Translations under genes and position numbers: made by a program
Shown here: positions 26,987 to 37,043 of the stretch, one piece after another
How positions within the stretch are numbered: the stretch's first letter is position 1
Layout: every line of letters begins with the position of its first letter
From: G963666705 sp963666705
GTDB lineage: Bacteria; Pseudomonadota; Alphaproteobacteria; CADEGL01
NCBI GenBank assembly: GCA_963666705.2
Contig: CAXXKO010000024.1
Location: 186,001-250,000, forward strand
Length of the DNA: 64,000 nt
Direction: 5' to 3'
Notes under the pieces: model-generated
Databases searched by the model: none
What the model was told of the DNA's origin: nothing
The model's input: only the letters and a program-made list of their open reading frames with translations

Positions 26987-28749
26987 CCTGCTGGCTCCGC
27001 GATTGTCGTGCCGAGGTAGGCGGCGATCACCCGGGCGTCGGCGCCGATCTCCCCCGGCGTGCCCGTGGCGACCAGTCGGCCTTCCACGAGGCACGCGATC
27101 CTGTGGGCGAGCGGCATCAGGAACCCCATGTCGTGCTCGATGACGAGGAGGGTCATGCCCGCCGCGGCGAGCGCTTCGAGCCGCCGCGCGAGGTCCGCTT
27201 GCTCCGCCGCCGTGAGGCCCGCCGCCGGCTCGTCGAGGATGAGGAGCGCGGGCTGGAGAGCCAGCGCGCGCGCGATCTCCACCCGCCGCCGCGCGCCGGG
27301 GGGAAGCGCCCCCGCCAGGCGCATGGCCCAGTCCGCGGCGCCCATGGCATCGAGGAAGGCAACCGCCTCGCCGCGCGCCCGGGCGAAGGCGGCGGCGCCC
27401 CGCCCGGCCGTCCCGGTCCCGCATGCCGCCGCCACGTTGTCGAGGGCGCTCATGTCCTCGACCAGACTCACGGCCTGGAAGCCGCGCGCCACGCCCACGC
27501 GCGCCATACGGTGGGCCGCGACCCCCGTCACGTCCGATCCGGCGAAGCGGACCCGGCCCGCGTCGGGCCGGTCGAGCCCGGTCACCAGGTTGACCAGGGT
27601 CGTCTTGCCCGAGCCGTTGGGGCCGATGAGGCCGAAGATCTCGCCTGGCTGGATGCTCAGGGAGACGGACGCGAGGGCGGCGACACCGCCAAAGCGCTTG
27701 GTGAGCCCCTCAATCTCCATGAGCGGCTCGCCCCCGGCGGGCGGGGCGCGCACCACCACCGGCGGCTCCCGCCAGCCTGGCGCCGGCTCGGGTGGCTCGG
27801 GCCATAGCCGTGCGCGCAGGCTCTCGAACGCGCCGATCAGCCCCGCTGGCGCGAGGATGATGAAGGCCAGCGCCCCGGCGCCGTAGGCCATCATGTAATA
27901 GAGCTCGAGAAAGCGGAGCCATTCCGGCAGGTGGACCAGCAGCACCGCACCCAGGATGGCGCCGGCGATGCGCGCCCGGCCCCCGATTACGGCCATGGTG
28001 AGCGCCGCGACCATGACCGGGAATTCGAGCACCTCGGGCGAGACCACGCCCAAGGTGTGGACCTGGAGCGCGCCGGCGGCGCCGCCATAGCCGGCGCTCA
28101 GCAGCAGTGCCCGGAAGCGCAAGGCGCCCGTATCGATGCCGGCCGCGCCCGCGGCGATGGGCGCATCGCGCATGAGGCGGGTGCGCAGGCCCGTGAGCCC
28201 GCGGCCGAGGTGCCAGGCCAGCGCCGCCGCCAGCGCCACCAGCGCCCAGACGAAGGCGAGCATGGGCCAGCCCCGGCCGGGCACGAAGCCGAACAGGTCG
28301 ACCCGGGGCACGCCGGCGATGCCGTTGGCCCCGCCCGTCACGCTCTCCCAATTGACCGCGGCGATGAGGACGACCTGGCCGATGCCGAGTGTGGCGAGGG
28401 CGAAATAGTGGGATCCGAGGCGCAAGACCGGCATGGCGATCGCCGCCGCCAGGGCCACCGGCACCAGGATCGAGGCCGGGAAGGTGAGGGCGAAGGGCCA
28501 GCCGAGCGCGGTCCCCAGGATCCCGGTCGCATAGGCGCCGAGGCCGAAGAAGGCGCCTTGGGCGAGGGAGAGGGCGCCCGCCTGGCCAAAGATGAACTGG
28601 TAGCCGATCACCAATAGCGCATAGACCCCGGCGACAGTCAGCACCCGCAAGCCGTAGGCGTCGGCGTAGAGGCTTGCGTAGGCGGCGAGCGAAGCGGCGC
28701 CCAGGAGGAGCGCCGGGCGGATGCCGGTGGTGAGCCGTGCTGGCCTCAT
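26983..28749 (-). CDS. livMG-like: fused LivM-type permease and LivG-type ATPase
   Basis: 588 residues. Residues 1 to about 310 form the membrane part (YALLVIGYQFIFGQAGALSLAQGAFFGLGAYATGIL is the LivM hallmark, split here into two stretches). Residues about 345-588 form the ATPase, with Walker A GPNGSGKTT, the LivG-type signature LPPGARRRVEIARAL and Walker B LLILDEPAAGL. The fusion covers the channel and one motor. LivM-LivG fusions are known. It overlaps its neighbours by four bases on both sides, so the operon is tightly coupled. Confidence 0.92.
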   Translation of the reverse strand: MRPARLTTGIRPALLLGAASLAAYASLYADAYGLRVLTVAGVYALLVIGYQFIFGQAGALSLAQGAFFGLGAYATGILGTALGWPFALTFPASILVPVALAAAIAMPVLRLGSHYFALATLGIGQVVLIAAVNWESVTGGANGIAGVPRVDLFGFVPGRGWPMLAFVWALVALAAALAWHLGRGLTGLRTRLMRDAPIAAGAAGIDTGALRFRALLLSAGYGGAAGALQVHTLGVVSPEVLEFPVMVAALTMAVIGGRARIAGAILGAVLLVHLPEWLRFLELYYMMAYGAGALAFIILAPAGLIGAFESLRARLWPEPPEPAPGWREPPVVVRAPPAGGEPLMEIEGLTKRFGGVAALASVSLSIQPGEIFGLIGPNGSGKTTLVNLVTGLDRPDAGRVRFAGSDVTGVAAHRMARVGVARGFQAVSLVEDMSALDNVAAACGTGTAGRGAAAFARARGEAVAFLDAMGAADWAMRLAGALPPGARRRVEIARALALQPALLILDEPAAGLTAAEQADLARRLEALAAAGMTLLVIEHDMGFLMPLAHRIACLVEGRLVATGTPGEIGADARVIAAYLGTTIAEPAG

Positions 28750-29630
28750 GCCCTGCGGCCCGCCGCCTCGCCGAAGAGGCCCTGGGGCCGCAGGAACAGG
28801 ACCGCGAGGAGGGCGGCGTAGAGCAGCGCCTCGGCCACCGGGTAGGAGATCCAGGCCGCGACCCCGACCTCGAAGACCGCGATCAGCATCGCCCCGGCGA
28901 CCGCGCCGTGAAGCCGCCCCCAGCCGCCGATGACTGTGGCGATATAGGCCTTGATCATCAGGTTGGTGCCCTCGGTCGGCGTGACGAAGAACTGGTTGGC
29001 GAGCAACAGCCCCGCCGCCCCAGCGAGGGCCGCGGCGAGGGCGAAGGTCAGCGCGATCATCCGGTTGACGGGGATGCCGACGGCGCGGGCCATCTCCTGG
29101 TCCTCGGCCACGGCGCGCATGCGCCGGCCGAGCTGGGTGCGGGTGAGGAGGAAGTGGAGCCCCCCTGTGATGAGGGCGGCCGTCCCCAGAATCGCGAGCG
29201 ACTGGCGGTCGAGGGCGAGGCCGCCCAGCTCCATCCGCCCGGCCCCGAACAGGGGCGGCCCGGCGCGCGGCGCGCCGCCATAGAGGCCATTGGCCGCGTT
29301 CTGCAGGACGATGCCGAGGGCTATGGTGCTGATGAAGACCGCGACCGGCGGCCGCCTTTTGAGCGGGAAGTAGGCGAGGAGGGAGAAGAGCAGCCCCAGC
29401 ACCGCCATCGCCACCAGGACGAGGGGCAGCAGCACGATCCCCGGCAGCGGCACCAGGGCGGCGAGGGAGACCGAGACGAACCCGCCCGCCATCACCAGGT
29501 CGCCCTGGGCGAAGTTGACCGCGCTCGTCGCGTTGATGATCAGCACGAAGCCGAGCGCCACCAGCGCGTAGGCCGCGCCGAGGGCAAGCGCGTTGATCGA
29601 GAGCTGCGCGATCAGCAGCGCTTCACCCAC
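28746..29630 (-). CDS. livH-like: ABC transporter permease, LivH type
   Basis: 294 residues with eight or so hydrophobic helices. LIINATSAVNFAQGDLVMAGGF near residue 32 is the LivH-type signature, and GIPVNRMIALTFALAAALAG and TVIGGWGRLHGAVAGAMLIAVFEVG are further conserved blocks. It overlaps the fused permease-ATPase gene by four bases and lies 25 bp after the binding-protein gene. It pairs with the LivM half to form the channel for the substrate controlled by the TPP riboswitch. Confidence 0.93.
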   Translation of the reverse strand: MGEALLIAQLSINALALGAAYALVALGFVLIINATSAVNFAQGDLVMAGGFVSVSLAALVPLPGIVLLPLVLVAMAVLGLLFSLLAYFPLKRRPPVAVFISTIALGIVLQNAANGLYGGAPRAGPPLFGAGRMELGGLALDRQSLAILGTAALITGGLHFLLTRTQLGRRMRAVAEDQEMARAVGIPVNRMIALTFALAAALAGAAGLLLANQFFVTPTEGTNLMIKAYIATVIGGWGRLHGAVAGAMLIAVFEVGVAAWISYPVAEALLYAALLAVLFLRPQGLFGEAAGRRA

Positions 29631-29655
29631 CCCGCTCGCCTCTCGGGCACGTCCC

Positions 29656-30795
29656 TCAGCGCGCGCCGCTCACGTTCTCATAGCGCTTGACGACGTGCGG
29701 GGTGAGGGTCTCGCCGTCGTAGCAGAGGATCACCGCGTCATGGGCCATGTTGCCCGTGCCGTCCGACTTGTAGGTCATGGCGAGGCCCTCGTATGTCTCC
29801 TTCGCGAGCGCGTCGCGCACCTCCGCCGCCGACCCGGCGCCGGCCGCGACGGCCCCCAGCGCCATGTTGACCGCGTCGTATTGGGCCAGGGCGAAGGCGT
29901 CGGGCTCCACGTCGAAGCGGGCGCGGTAGTCGCTCACCCACCGCTCCATGGCCGCCGAGCCGCCGGAGATGGGGGAGGAGCCGCTCTCGGCGCACACGCC
30001 CGCGAGGTCCGTCGGGTCGAGCAGCGCCGCCGTCGAGGGCTGGTGCATGGCCGAGCCGGCGACGATCGGCAGGCCGAGGCCGATGGCCGCCGCCTGCTTG
30101 ATGAGGCGGGCGGTGGGCCCGGAATGAAGATGGATGAGGAGCACGTCGGGCTGCGCCGTCAGGATCTTGGTCAGCGTCGGCAGCATGTCTTTGACCGAGG
30201 GTGCCAGGCCCTCCTCGAACACCACTTCGGCCCCCAGCGCCTCCAGGCTCGCCGCCAGGTGCGCCCGGCCGCTCTGGCCGTAGGCGGTGGTCTGGTAGAC
30301 GATGGCCGCGCGCTTGCGCCCCAGCTCCTCCACCGCGTAGCGCGCCTGGGCCACCTTGACCACGGCGTCGGTGGGGAAGAAGCGGAAGACGAAAGCGTTG
30401 CCCATCTCGGTCAGCTTGGCGGTGCCCGAGATGGTCAGCATCGGCACGCCGTATTCCTGGGCGATGGGCAGCATGGCCAGCATCTGGGTGCCGAAGATGG
30501 ACCCCACGGCGGCCGTCGCCCCGCCGGGCGCGAGGGCGCGCTCGAGCGCCGTGACGGCTTGCTCGGGCGAGGTCGCGGTGTCCGAGACCTCGTAGCTGAC
30601 TTCCACGCCAGCGGGCGGGTTTTCGAGGGCGAGGACGGCGCCGTTGCGCTGGCTCGTCCCCTCGAGGGAGAGGAACCCGGTGATGGGCACCAGGACGGGT
30701 ATGCGCGCCTCCGCGGCCATGGCGGCGGGCGCCGCGAGCGCGGCGGCCACGGCGAGACAGGACACGATGGCGAGACGTACGGTCGAGTAGCGCAT
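29656..30795 (-). CDS. livK-like: periplasmic substrate-binding protein, LivK/family 6 type, under TPP riboswitch
   Basis: 379 residues. The ATG at 30795 is chosen because GGAGGAG lies seven bases before it; an ATG 12 bp upstream lacks that spacing. A signal peptide (LAIVSCLAVAAALAAPAAMA) leads into a type 1 periplasmic-binding fold: ARIPVLVPITGFLSLEG, AAVGSIFGTQMLAMLP, AAIVYQTTAYGQSG and DAVNMALGAVAAG. This family usually binds amino acids, amides or small aromatics. The first gene of the operon, its leader carries a TPP riboswitch, so the ligand is more likely thiamine or one of its building blocks than a branched-chain amino acid. That is inference from regulation. Confidence 0.88.
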   Translation of the reverse strand: MRYSTVRLAIVSCLAVAAALAAPAAMAAEARIPVLVPITGFLSLEGTSQRNGAVLALENPPAGVEVSYEVSDTATSPEQAVTALERALAPGGATAAVGSIFGTQMLAMLPIAQEYGVPMLTISGTAKLTEMGNAFVFRFFPTDAVVKVAQARYAVEELGRKRAAIVYQTTAYGQSGRAHLAASLEALGAEVVFEEGLAPSVKDMLPTLTKILTAQPDVLLIHLHSGPTARLIKQAAAIGLGLPIVAGSAMHQPSTAALLDPTDLAGVCAESGSSPISGGSAAMERWVSDYRARFDVEPDAFALAQYDAVNMALGAVAAGAGSAAEVRDALAKETYEGLAMTYKSDGTGNMAHDAVILCYDGETLTPHVVKRYENVSGAR

Positions 30796-30800
30796 CTTCT

Positions 30801-30821
30801 CCTCCATTGCCGGAGGGAGCC
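30801..30821 (-). promoter_or_regulatory. Shine-Dalgarno sequestering hairpin of the riboswitch
   Basis: On the minus strand CCTCC (30816-30812), loop GGCAAT and GGAGG (30805-30801) form a hairpin that hides the ribosome site of the livK-like gene. The overlapping GGCTCCC (30821-30815) is complementary to GGGAGCC at 30895-30889, the 3-prime edge of the TPP aptamer. The two pairings exclude each other, so ligand binding would release CTCCC to close the ribosome site. Confidence 0.6.
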
Positions 30822-30888
30822 CGCCGAATCGCGGCGGCTGGGAGAGAATCTCTACATGGTCTTGGGAAGAGAGAGTCTTCCCCGTGTT

Positions 30889-30983
30889 GGCTCCCTACGC
30901 TGGCGTTATCCAGTTCAGGTACGGTGGGTGTGTTCTCAGCCCCGGCCCGGCATCGCCGTCCGGAGGCACCCCAGCATCACGCG
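30889..30983 (-). ncRNA. TPP riboswitch (thi-box) aptamer
   Basis: The minus strand carries the conserved thi-box parts in order: GCTGGGGTGCC, GGGGCTGAGAACACACCC, then ACCTGAACTGG and ATAACGCCAGCGTAGGGA. These match the aptamer of thiamine diphosphate riboswitches (CUGAGA and the CUGA-CUGGAUAA-GCCAGCGUAGGGA end). The P1 helix can form between GTGATGCT on the 5-prime side and AGCCAACAC on the 3-prime side. It precedes the LivK-type gene by about 95 bases. It is expected to shut the operon when TPP is plentiful. Confidence 0.93.
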
Positions 30984-30991
30984 GTACGGGA

Positions 30992-31020
30992 AGGATGGGA
31001 TCGTGGGTGCCGCCTGTCAA
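30992..31020 (-). promoter_or_regulatory. candidate sigma70 promoter for the riboswitch operon
   Basis: Minus-strand TTGACA (31020-31015), a 17-bp spacer and CATCCT (30997-30992). The -35 box is perfect and the -10 box keeps only A2, T3 and T6. The expected RNA start falls at about 30985, just at the 5-prime edge of the aptamer. Confidence 0.5.
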
Positions 31021-31090
31021 GGGAGGGCGCGCGCGGGCGGTGCGCCGAAATGATGGATCGGAATTCGCGATTTCAAATAGGGTAGCGCGC

Positions 31091-31938
<848 letters not shown>

Positions 31939-31942
<4 letters not shown>

Positions 31943-33615
31943 GGCGCACGGGCTGGCTGTTGCTTGCCGCCGCCGCCCTGCTTCCACTGGCGGGCGGGCG
32001 CGGTGTCGCCGGCGCCGTCACCCTGGCGCAGAATGACTCGCCGCCCGCCCTGGAAGCCCTGGCGACCGTCGGCCCCTGGCCGACCCTGTCCGCCCTGATC
32101 GGCTACCGCGGGCGGGTGTGGTTCGCCAACAGCGTGCGCTATCCCGACCACAATTCGGCCGACATCTACAGCCTCGGCCTCGCGGCCGGCGATCTGCGCT
32201 TCGAGCGTCACCTGTTCACCCAGGACGTGGGCACGCCCCTGGCCGCCGGCGGGCTGCTCTACTGGCCCTACGAGGACCCGCGCCCGTCCGTCGGCTGGGG
32301 CCATATGGCTGTCACCGATGGGGACAGGTGGCAATTGCGGGTGATGCCCGGTGAGCCGCCCATGTTTCACGTCCACGCTCTGGAAAGCCTGGATGGGCAC
32401 CTCTATGCGGCGACGTCGGCCTGGCGCGCGGGGCTCCATCGATCGACCGACGGCGGCCTGGGCTGGCGCCAGACCTACGACCATCCGACGCCGGAGGGAC
32501 GGGTCTCGCGCATCACCGCCCTGGCCGGCTTCGGCGGGCGCCTGTTCGGCGCGCTCGTCGAGCGCCGCGACGGCGCCCCGCGCTTCCCCTTGCTGGTCCT
32601 TGACGGCAACGCGGTGCGGGAAGTCCGGGGGTGGCCTGAGACGGCGAGAACGCTCGACCTGGCCGCCGCCGAGGGGGGCGTCTACGGGCTGGTTCGCGAT
32701 GCCGGCGGCGCGGCCTTCTGGCGCACCGACGGGCAGCTCAGCGAGCGCCTGGCGGATGCCGCGGCCTTGCCGCCGCTCCGGGCCTTCACCGCCGCCGCCG
32801 ATGGGTTTTGGGGCGTGGGCGATGCCGCGGGCGATGCCTCGGGCGGCGCCCTGTGGCACAGCGCGGATGGCCGCCTCTGGCGCCACGTCCAGGACCTCGC
32901 GGGCGGCCGGCCCGTCGATGTCGCCGTCTATGGCGGGCGGGTCTATGTGGGCGGCACCGGCGCCCAAGGGCGCGGCATATTGTGGGGCCCGCCCCCCTCT
33001 TCATCCCCGATTCCGCCGCCCGGCCCGCCGCCGCCCGGCCCGCCGCAGGCGTGGCCGCCGCACCCGGCCCCCGGGGCGCTCGACTGGGCCGCCGCCGGGA
33101 CGAACCTGGGCGAAGCCGTCGCCGACCCCGACAGCTATGGCTCCCGCCTGCGCGACCTGGCCTACGAATGGGCCCGCGCCGGCCCCCCGCGCGGGTTCTT
33201 CGAGGCCGCCCTGGACTCGCCGTTCCCGGACCGGACGGTGGCCATGTTCGGCGGCGGATTGACGCCGAGGGCCGCCGATCTCGGGCGCCATATTCTCCTC
33301 TGGGGCATGGGCGTGGCCGGCCGCGGAACGGTGCCCGCCGCCCTGCTGGAACGGCCCTGGTCCCAGGCTTCGAACCGGCCGCAAAAGTGGTTCGATTCCC
33401 TGCCCATGGCCCTGTTCGCGGTAAGCTGGGCCGGCCAGGGCGACCGCGCAACCGTGACACGCCTGATCCGCCGCCTGGACCGGGCCGCGGACCCCGCGTG
33501 GCTCAGGGGCGACATCATCGGCGCGCTCGGTGCCGTGACCGGGCAACGCTTCGCCTACGACATCGAGGCCTGGCGCCACTGGTGGGCGGGGGCGGAAAGC
33601 GCGTGGCCCCAGTAG
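31939..33615 (+). CDS. exported beta-propeller-like protein with proline-rich linker and helical tail
   Basis: 558 residues. A signal peptide (TGWLLLAAAALLPLAGG) is followed by about 320 residues with repeated blade-like units that contain GLHRSTDGGLGW, GALWHSADGRLWRHV and VDVAVYGGRVYVGG, patterns typical of WD/sortilin or Kelch-like propellers. A proline-rich linker at about residues 353-378 leads to a helical C-terminal domain of about 170 residues (LRDLAYEWARAGPPRGF, WLRGDIIGALGAVTGQ) that looks like a HEAT-type repeat. Start overlaps the upstream SUMF-type gene (ATGA), so the two are probably a functional pair in the periplasm. No known family is recognised for the whole. Confidence 0.65.
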
Positions 33616-33727
33616 CCGAGCGCCGCGGGAACCGGCGACGCCCCACCCGATTTCCCGGCCGGGCCGGGTGGTTGGTCCGGGCGCCGATGTCTGGTAACGG
33701 TCCACCTGCGTGCCGCCCGCGAGGTGG

Positions 33728-33888
33728 CTAGAGCACCTCCACCTCGACTGGAGTCGCTCCAGGCCGCAAAGTGGCTCGCCGGTCGCCCGGGGCGCCCGGG
33801 GCGCCCGCGCAGGCGCGGACCATTTGGTCCGCTGCCGCGAGCGAAATAGAGCGCTAGAGTGGGTCCGATCGAAGCGGAACCGCTCGAG
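33728..33888. repeat. interspersed inverted-repeat element, family C, copy 2
   Basis: The copy begins CTAGAGCACCTCCACCTCGACTGG and ends GATCGAAGCGGAACCGCTC. Its inner blocks match the copy at 20342-20493. It lies in the 298-bp gap upstream of the Ldh_2 gene and ends 26 bp before that gene's ATG, so it may also influence its transcription. Nothing else is seen in the gap. Confidence 0.8.
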
Positions 33889-33913
33889 GCCGGATATTGA
33901 AGGGAGCCATTCG

Positions 33914-35002
33914 ATGTTGAAGGAATCCGCGGGCTATCTGCAGGCCGTCTACCAGGCCCTGTGGGGCAAGTGCGGCGCCTCGGGCGAGGAGGCGCGCATC
34001 ATCGCCCGATGTTTCCTGGCCGCCGACCTGTACGGCAAGGAGACCCAGGGCATTGCCGCCATCCCGCTCCTCTACCCCTTCGCCCGGGACGGCGGTGTCC
34101 GCTTCGGCGCGCCCATCGAGGTGGTCGGGGAAGGGCCGGGCTTCGCGCTCGTCGACGGCCACCACGGGTCCGGCCATGTGGTCGCCACGCGGGCCATGGA
34201 GATCGCCATCGCCAAGGCGCGCGAGGCCACGGTCGGCAGCGTGTGGGTGCGCAACGCCAACGACTTCACCATGGCGGCCAACTACCCCATCATGGCGCTC
34301 GAGCACGACTATTTCGGCCTCGCCATGTGCAACGGCGTGCCATTGGTCGCCCCCTGGGGCGGGCGCGATGCGGTGTTCAACACCAATCCCATGGCCTATG
34401 CGATCCCCGCGGGCGAGGAGCTGCCGATCGTCTATGACGGCGCCACCTGCGCCGTGTCCCACGGCCAAGTGGTGCTGGCGGCGCGCGACGGCGTGCGCCT
34501 GCCCGCGGACCAGCTGGTGGGCGAGGACGGGCGCTTCACCGACGATCCCACCCCCCTGGTCACCGACCCCTTCGACCGCGGCTCGGAGCAGCTCGGGGCC
34601 ATATTGCCGCTCGGCGCCAAGGGGTTCGCCTGGACCATCCTGATCGACGTGCTGTCGGGCCTCATGGCGGGAATGAACACGGCCAAGGAGATCCCGTTCC
34701 ACCAAACGGCCGAGCATCCCTGGACCGGCGGCATATTCGTGATGGCGGTCAACATCGCCAACCTGGTCGAGCTGGGCGCGTTCAAGGCCAAGGTCGACGG
34801 CCTGATCCGGAACTGCAAGGCCTCGCGGCTGGCGCAGGGGTTCGACGAGATCGTGATGCCCGGCGAGCGGGCCCAGCGAGAGGCTGCGCGCCGCCGGCGC
34901 GGCGGGGTGCCGCTGCGCGCGGAGGACTGGGCCAACGTCGTGCGTATCGCGGCCGAGCTCGACCTCGATCTGGAAGCATTGCGGACGGCCTCCGATTGCT
35001 GA
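33914..35002 (+). CDS. malate/L-lactate/ureidoglycolate dehydrogenase family (Ldh_2) protein
   Basis: 362 residues from the ATG at 33914 (GAAGGGA upstream). Ldh_2 features include RCFLAADLYGKETQGIAAIPLL near the N terminus, GSGHVVATRAMEIAIAKARE with its substrate histidine, WGGRDAVFNTNPMAYAIP, and GAKGFAWTILIDVLSGLMAG, which holds the conserved Lys/Gly turn. The family catalyses NAD(P)-dependent oxidation of 2-hydroxy acids in the cytoplasm. The YDGATCAVSHGQ segment replaces the usual MATS motif, so specificity may be altered. The genes downstream are flavoenzymes of unknown pathway, so the substrate is open. Confidence 0.85.
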   Translation: MLKESAGYLQAVYQALWGKCGASGEEARIIARCFLAADLYGKETQGIAAIPLLYPFARDGGVRFGAPIEVVGEGPGFALVDGHHGSGHVVATRAMEIAIAKAREATVGSVWVRNANDFTMAANYPIMALEHDYFGLAMCNGVPLVAPWGGRDAVFNTNPMAYAIPAGEELPIVYDGATCAVSHGQVVLAARDGVRLPADQLVGEDGRFTDDPTPLVTDPFDRGSEQLGAILPLGAKGFAWTILIDVLSGLMAGMNTAKEIPFHQTAEHPWTGGIFVMAVNIANLVELGAFKAKVDGLIRNCKASRLAQGFDEIVMPGERAQREAARRRRGGVPLRAEDWANVVRIAAELDLDLEALRTASDC

Positions 35003-35068
35003 TACGGGACGGCGACGGGCCAGACTCATCGTCGTCCGGCCGTCTCGCCCGCGCGCCCGCGCGTAACT

Positions 35069-35310
35069 AAGGTGTCAGGCACCTTTTCGGCACCTATGTT
35101 TCCCCGGCCCATCACACCTGCCTCACGCCCCGCCACGAACATTCGCGGGAAGTGAACGGCGCCCCTGTCGGCGCCCCATTGCGCGCCCGCCAAATCCCGG
35201 ACACGATCGCACGGCGACGCCCCGTGCCGATGGCGGCGGCGGCTCGGCTCGACGCCCCATCCCGGGCACACCCACGGGCGGGCGGCCGTAACGACAACGA
35301 GGAGTGACCC
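35069..35310 (+). repeat. dispersed leader repeat, copy 1 (immediately before the GMC gene)
   Basis: It begins with the palindromic AAGGTGTCAGGCACC and includes CCTGCCTCACGCCCC, a CCATTGCGCGCCCG block, ACACGATC and CGGGCGGGCGGCCGTAACGACAA. The final GAGGAGTGACCC is the ribosome site of the GMC gene. The second copy, which is interrupted, ends at the start of the LLM-type gene (38926-39367). On the minus strand both copies have a similar open frame, which reads RECxWxGVRQ at the end. Confidence 0.8.
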
Positions 35311-37017
35311 TTGGCCTACGACTACATAATCGTCGGTGGAGGCTCGGCCGGGTCGGTGCTGGCGAACCGGCTCTCCGGCCGCGGCGCCAACCGGGTGCTG
35401 TTGTGCGAGGCGGGACAGGACACCCCGCACGGCAAGGTGCCCGAAGCGATCCTCGACAGCTATCCCGGCGCCGCCTACCTCGACAGCCGCTTCACCTGGA
35501 CCGGCCTCGAGGTCACCACCCAGGTCATCTCCCACAACAACCCGAACGAGAACCGCCCGCCCTCGCGCAAATACGAACAGGCTCGCGTGCTCGGCGGCGG
35601 CTCGTCGATCAACGGCCAGCTCGCCAATCGCGGCGCGCCGACCGACTACGACGAGTGGCAGGCGCGCGGCGCCGCGGGCTGGGGCTGGGATGCCGTGCTG
35701 CCCTACTTCAAGAAGGTCGAGCGCGACATGGATTTCGGCGGTGCCTACCACGGCACGTCCGGACGGATTCCGGTCCGCCGCATCTTTCCCGATCTCTGGA
35801 ACGGGCACGCCAAGGCGGCCGGTGAAGCCTTCCGCCAGGCCGGCTACGAATACCTCGAGGACCAGAACGGCGAATTCCGGGACGGGTATTTCCCGCTCCC
35901 CATCTCGAACGCCTACGAGCGCCGGGTGTCGGCGGCGATCGGCTATCTCGATCCCGGCACGAGGATGCGCGACAACCTGACGATCTCGACCGATACCCGG
36001 GTCGCGGCGCTGCTGTTCGAAGGTACGCGCTGCGTCGGCGTCAAGGCGATGGTGCTCGGCAAGGAGACCGAGTTCCGCGCCCATGAGGTCATCGTCTCGT
36101 CGGGCGCGATCCATTCGCCCGCCCACTTGTTGCGCGGCGGCATCGGCCCGGCCATGGCGCTGCGCGATCTCGGCATCGCGGTCGTGGCGAACCTTCCCGG
36201 CGTCGGCCAGCGCCTGATGGACCACCCGTCGGTCGCGGTCGCCTCGTTCATCAAGCCGAGCGCGCGGATCAACGACTTCACCCGCCGCCACGTCATGCTG
36301 GGCCTGCGTTATTCCTCTGAAATCGACGGGGCGCCCGCTGGCGACATGTTCGTCGAGGTCGTCAGCAAGTCGTCCTGGCACGCCGTCGGCGAGCAGATCG
36401 CCTCGATGCTCGTGTTCGTCAACAAGGCCTATTCCGAAACCGGCCAGGTCAAGCTGGCCGCGCGCGACTGGCGCGCCGAGCCGACGGTGGAGTTCAACCT
36501 GTTGTCCGACCGGCGCGATCTCGACCGCCTGATGGACGGCGTCCGGAAGATGGTGGCGCTGCATACTGGCCCGGCCCTGCAAGCGGTGACGAGCGATCCA
36601 TTCCCGGCGAGCTATGGCGACAAGGTCCGCCAAGTCGGGGTGCTCAACCGGCGGAACCGGATCCTGACCGCCGTCATGGCCCGCCTGCTCGACGGCCCCG
36701 CCGCCTTGCGCAGTTACTTGATCGAAAAGCTGATCGTGGAGGGCTTCCGGCTCGATCGGATATTGGCCGACGACGAGCAACTGGAAGCGTTCGTCCGCCA
36801 GACGGCCGTCGGTGTCTGGCACGCGTCGTGCTCTTGCCGGATGGGCGCCGACGACGATCCGATGGCCGTGACCGACAACGCCGGCCGGGTGCGCGGGGTG
36901 GGGGGCTTGCGGGTCGTCGATGCGTCGATCTTCCCGGTCGTGCCCTGTGCGAACACCAATTTCCCGGTCCTGATGACGGCCGAGAAGATCGCCGACGCGA
37001 TTCTCGACGGGGAATGA
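35311..37017 (+). CDS. GMC-family FAD oxidoreductase
   Basis: 568 residues from a TTG start at 35311, supported by the GAGGAG placed eight bases ahead and by the equivalent ATG at the end of the matching repeat before the LLM gene. The N terminus YDYIIVGGGSAGSVLANRLS is the FAD-binding motif. ARVLGGGSSINGQ and VIVSSGAIHSPAHLLRGGIGP are the two GMC signatures. The C-terminal VWHASCSCRMG carries the catalytic histidine and ANTNFPVLMTAEKIAD the second active-site residue. It oxidises an alcohol or choline-like compound. Which alcohol is not shown. Confidence 0.9.
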   Translation: MAYDYIIVGGGSAGSVLANRLSGRGANRVLLCEAGQDTPHGKVPEAILDSYPGAAYLDSRFTWTGLEVTTQVISHNNPNENRPPSRKYEQARVLGGGSSINGQLANRGAPTDYDEWQARGAAGWGWDAVLPYFKKVERDMDFGGAYHGTSGRIPVRRIFPDLWNGHAKAAGEAFRQAGYEYLEDQNGEFRDGYFPLPISNAYERRVSAAIGYLDPGTRMRDNLTISTDTRVAALLFEGTRCVGVKAMVLGKETEFRAHEVIVSSGAIHSPAHLLRGGIGPAMALRDLGIAVVANLPGVGQRLMDHPSVAVASFIKPSARINDFTRRHVMLGLRYSSEIDGAPAGDMFVEVVSKSSWHAVGEQIASMLVFVNKAYSETGQVKLAARDWRAEPTVEFNLLSDRRDLDRLMDGVRKMVALHTGPALQAVTSDPFPASYGDKVRQVGVLNRRNRILTAVMARLLDGPAALRSYLIEKLIVEGFRLDRILADDEQLEAFVRQTAVGVWHASCSCRMGADDDPMAVTDNAGRVRGVGGLRVVDASIFPVVPCANTNFPVLMTAEKIADAILDGE

Positions 37018-37043
37018 GACATTCACCGGACCTGGATGGGGCG

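Noticed and set aside
35112..35297. Minus-strand small frame in the leader repeats (also 39163-39432)
   Set aside because: The two copies are similar, but that follows from the DNA repeat itself. Without evidence of codon-level selection I do not call it a gene.
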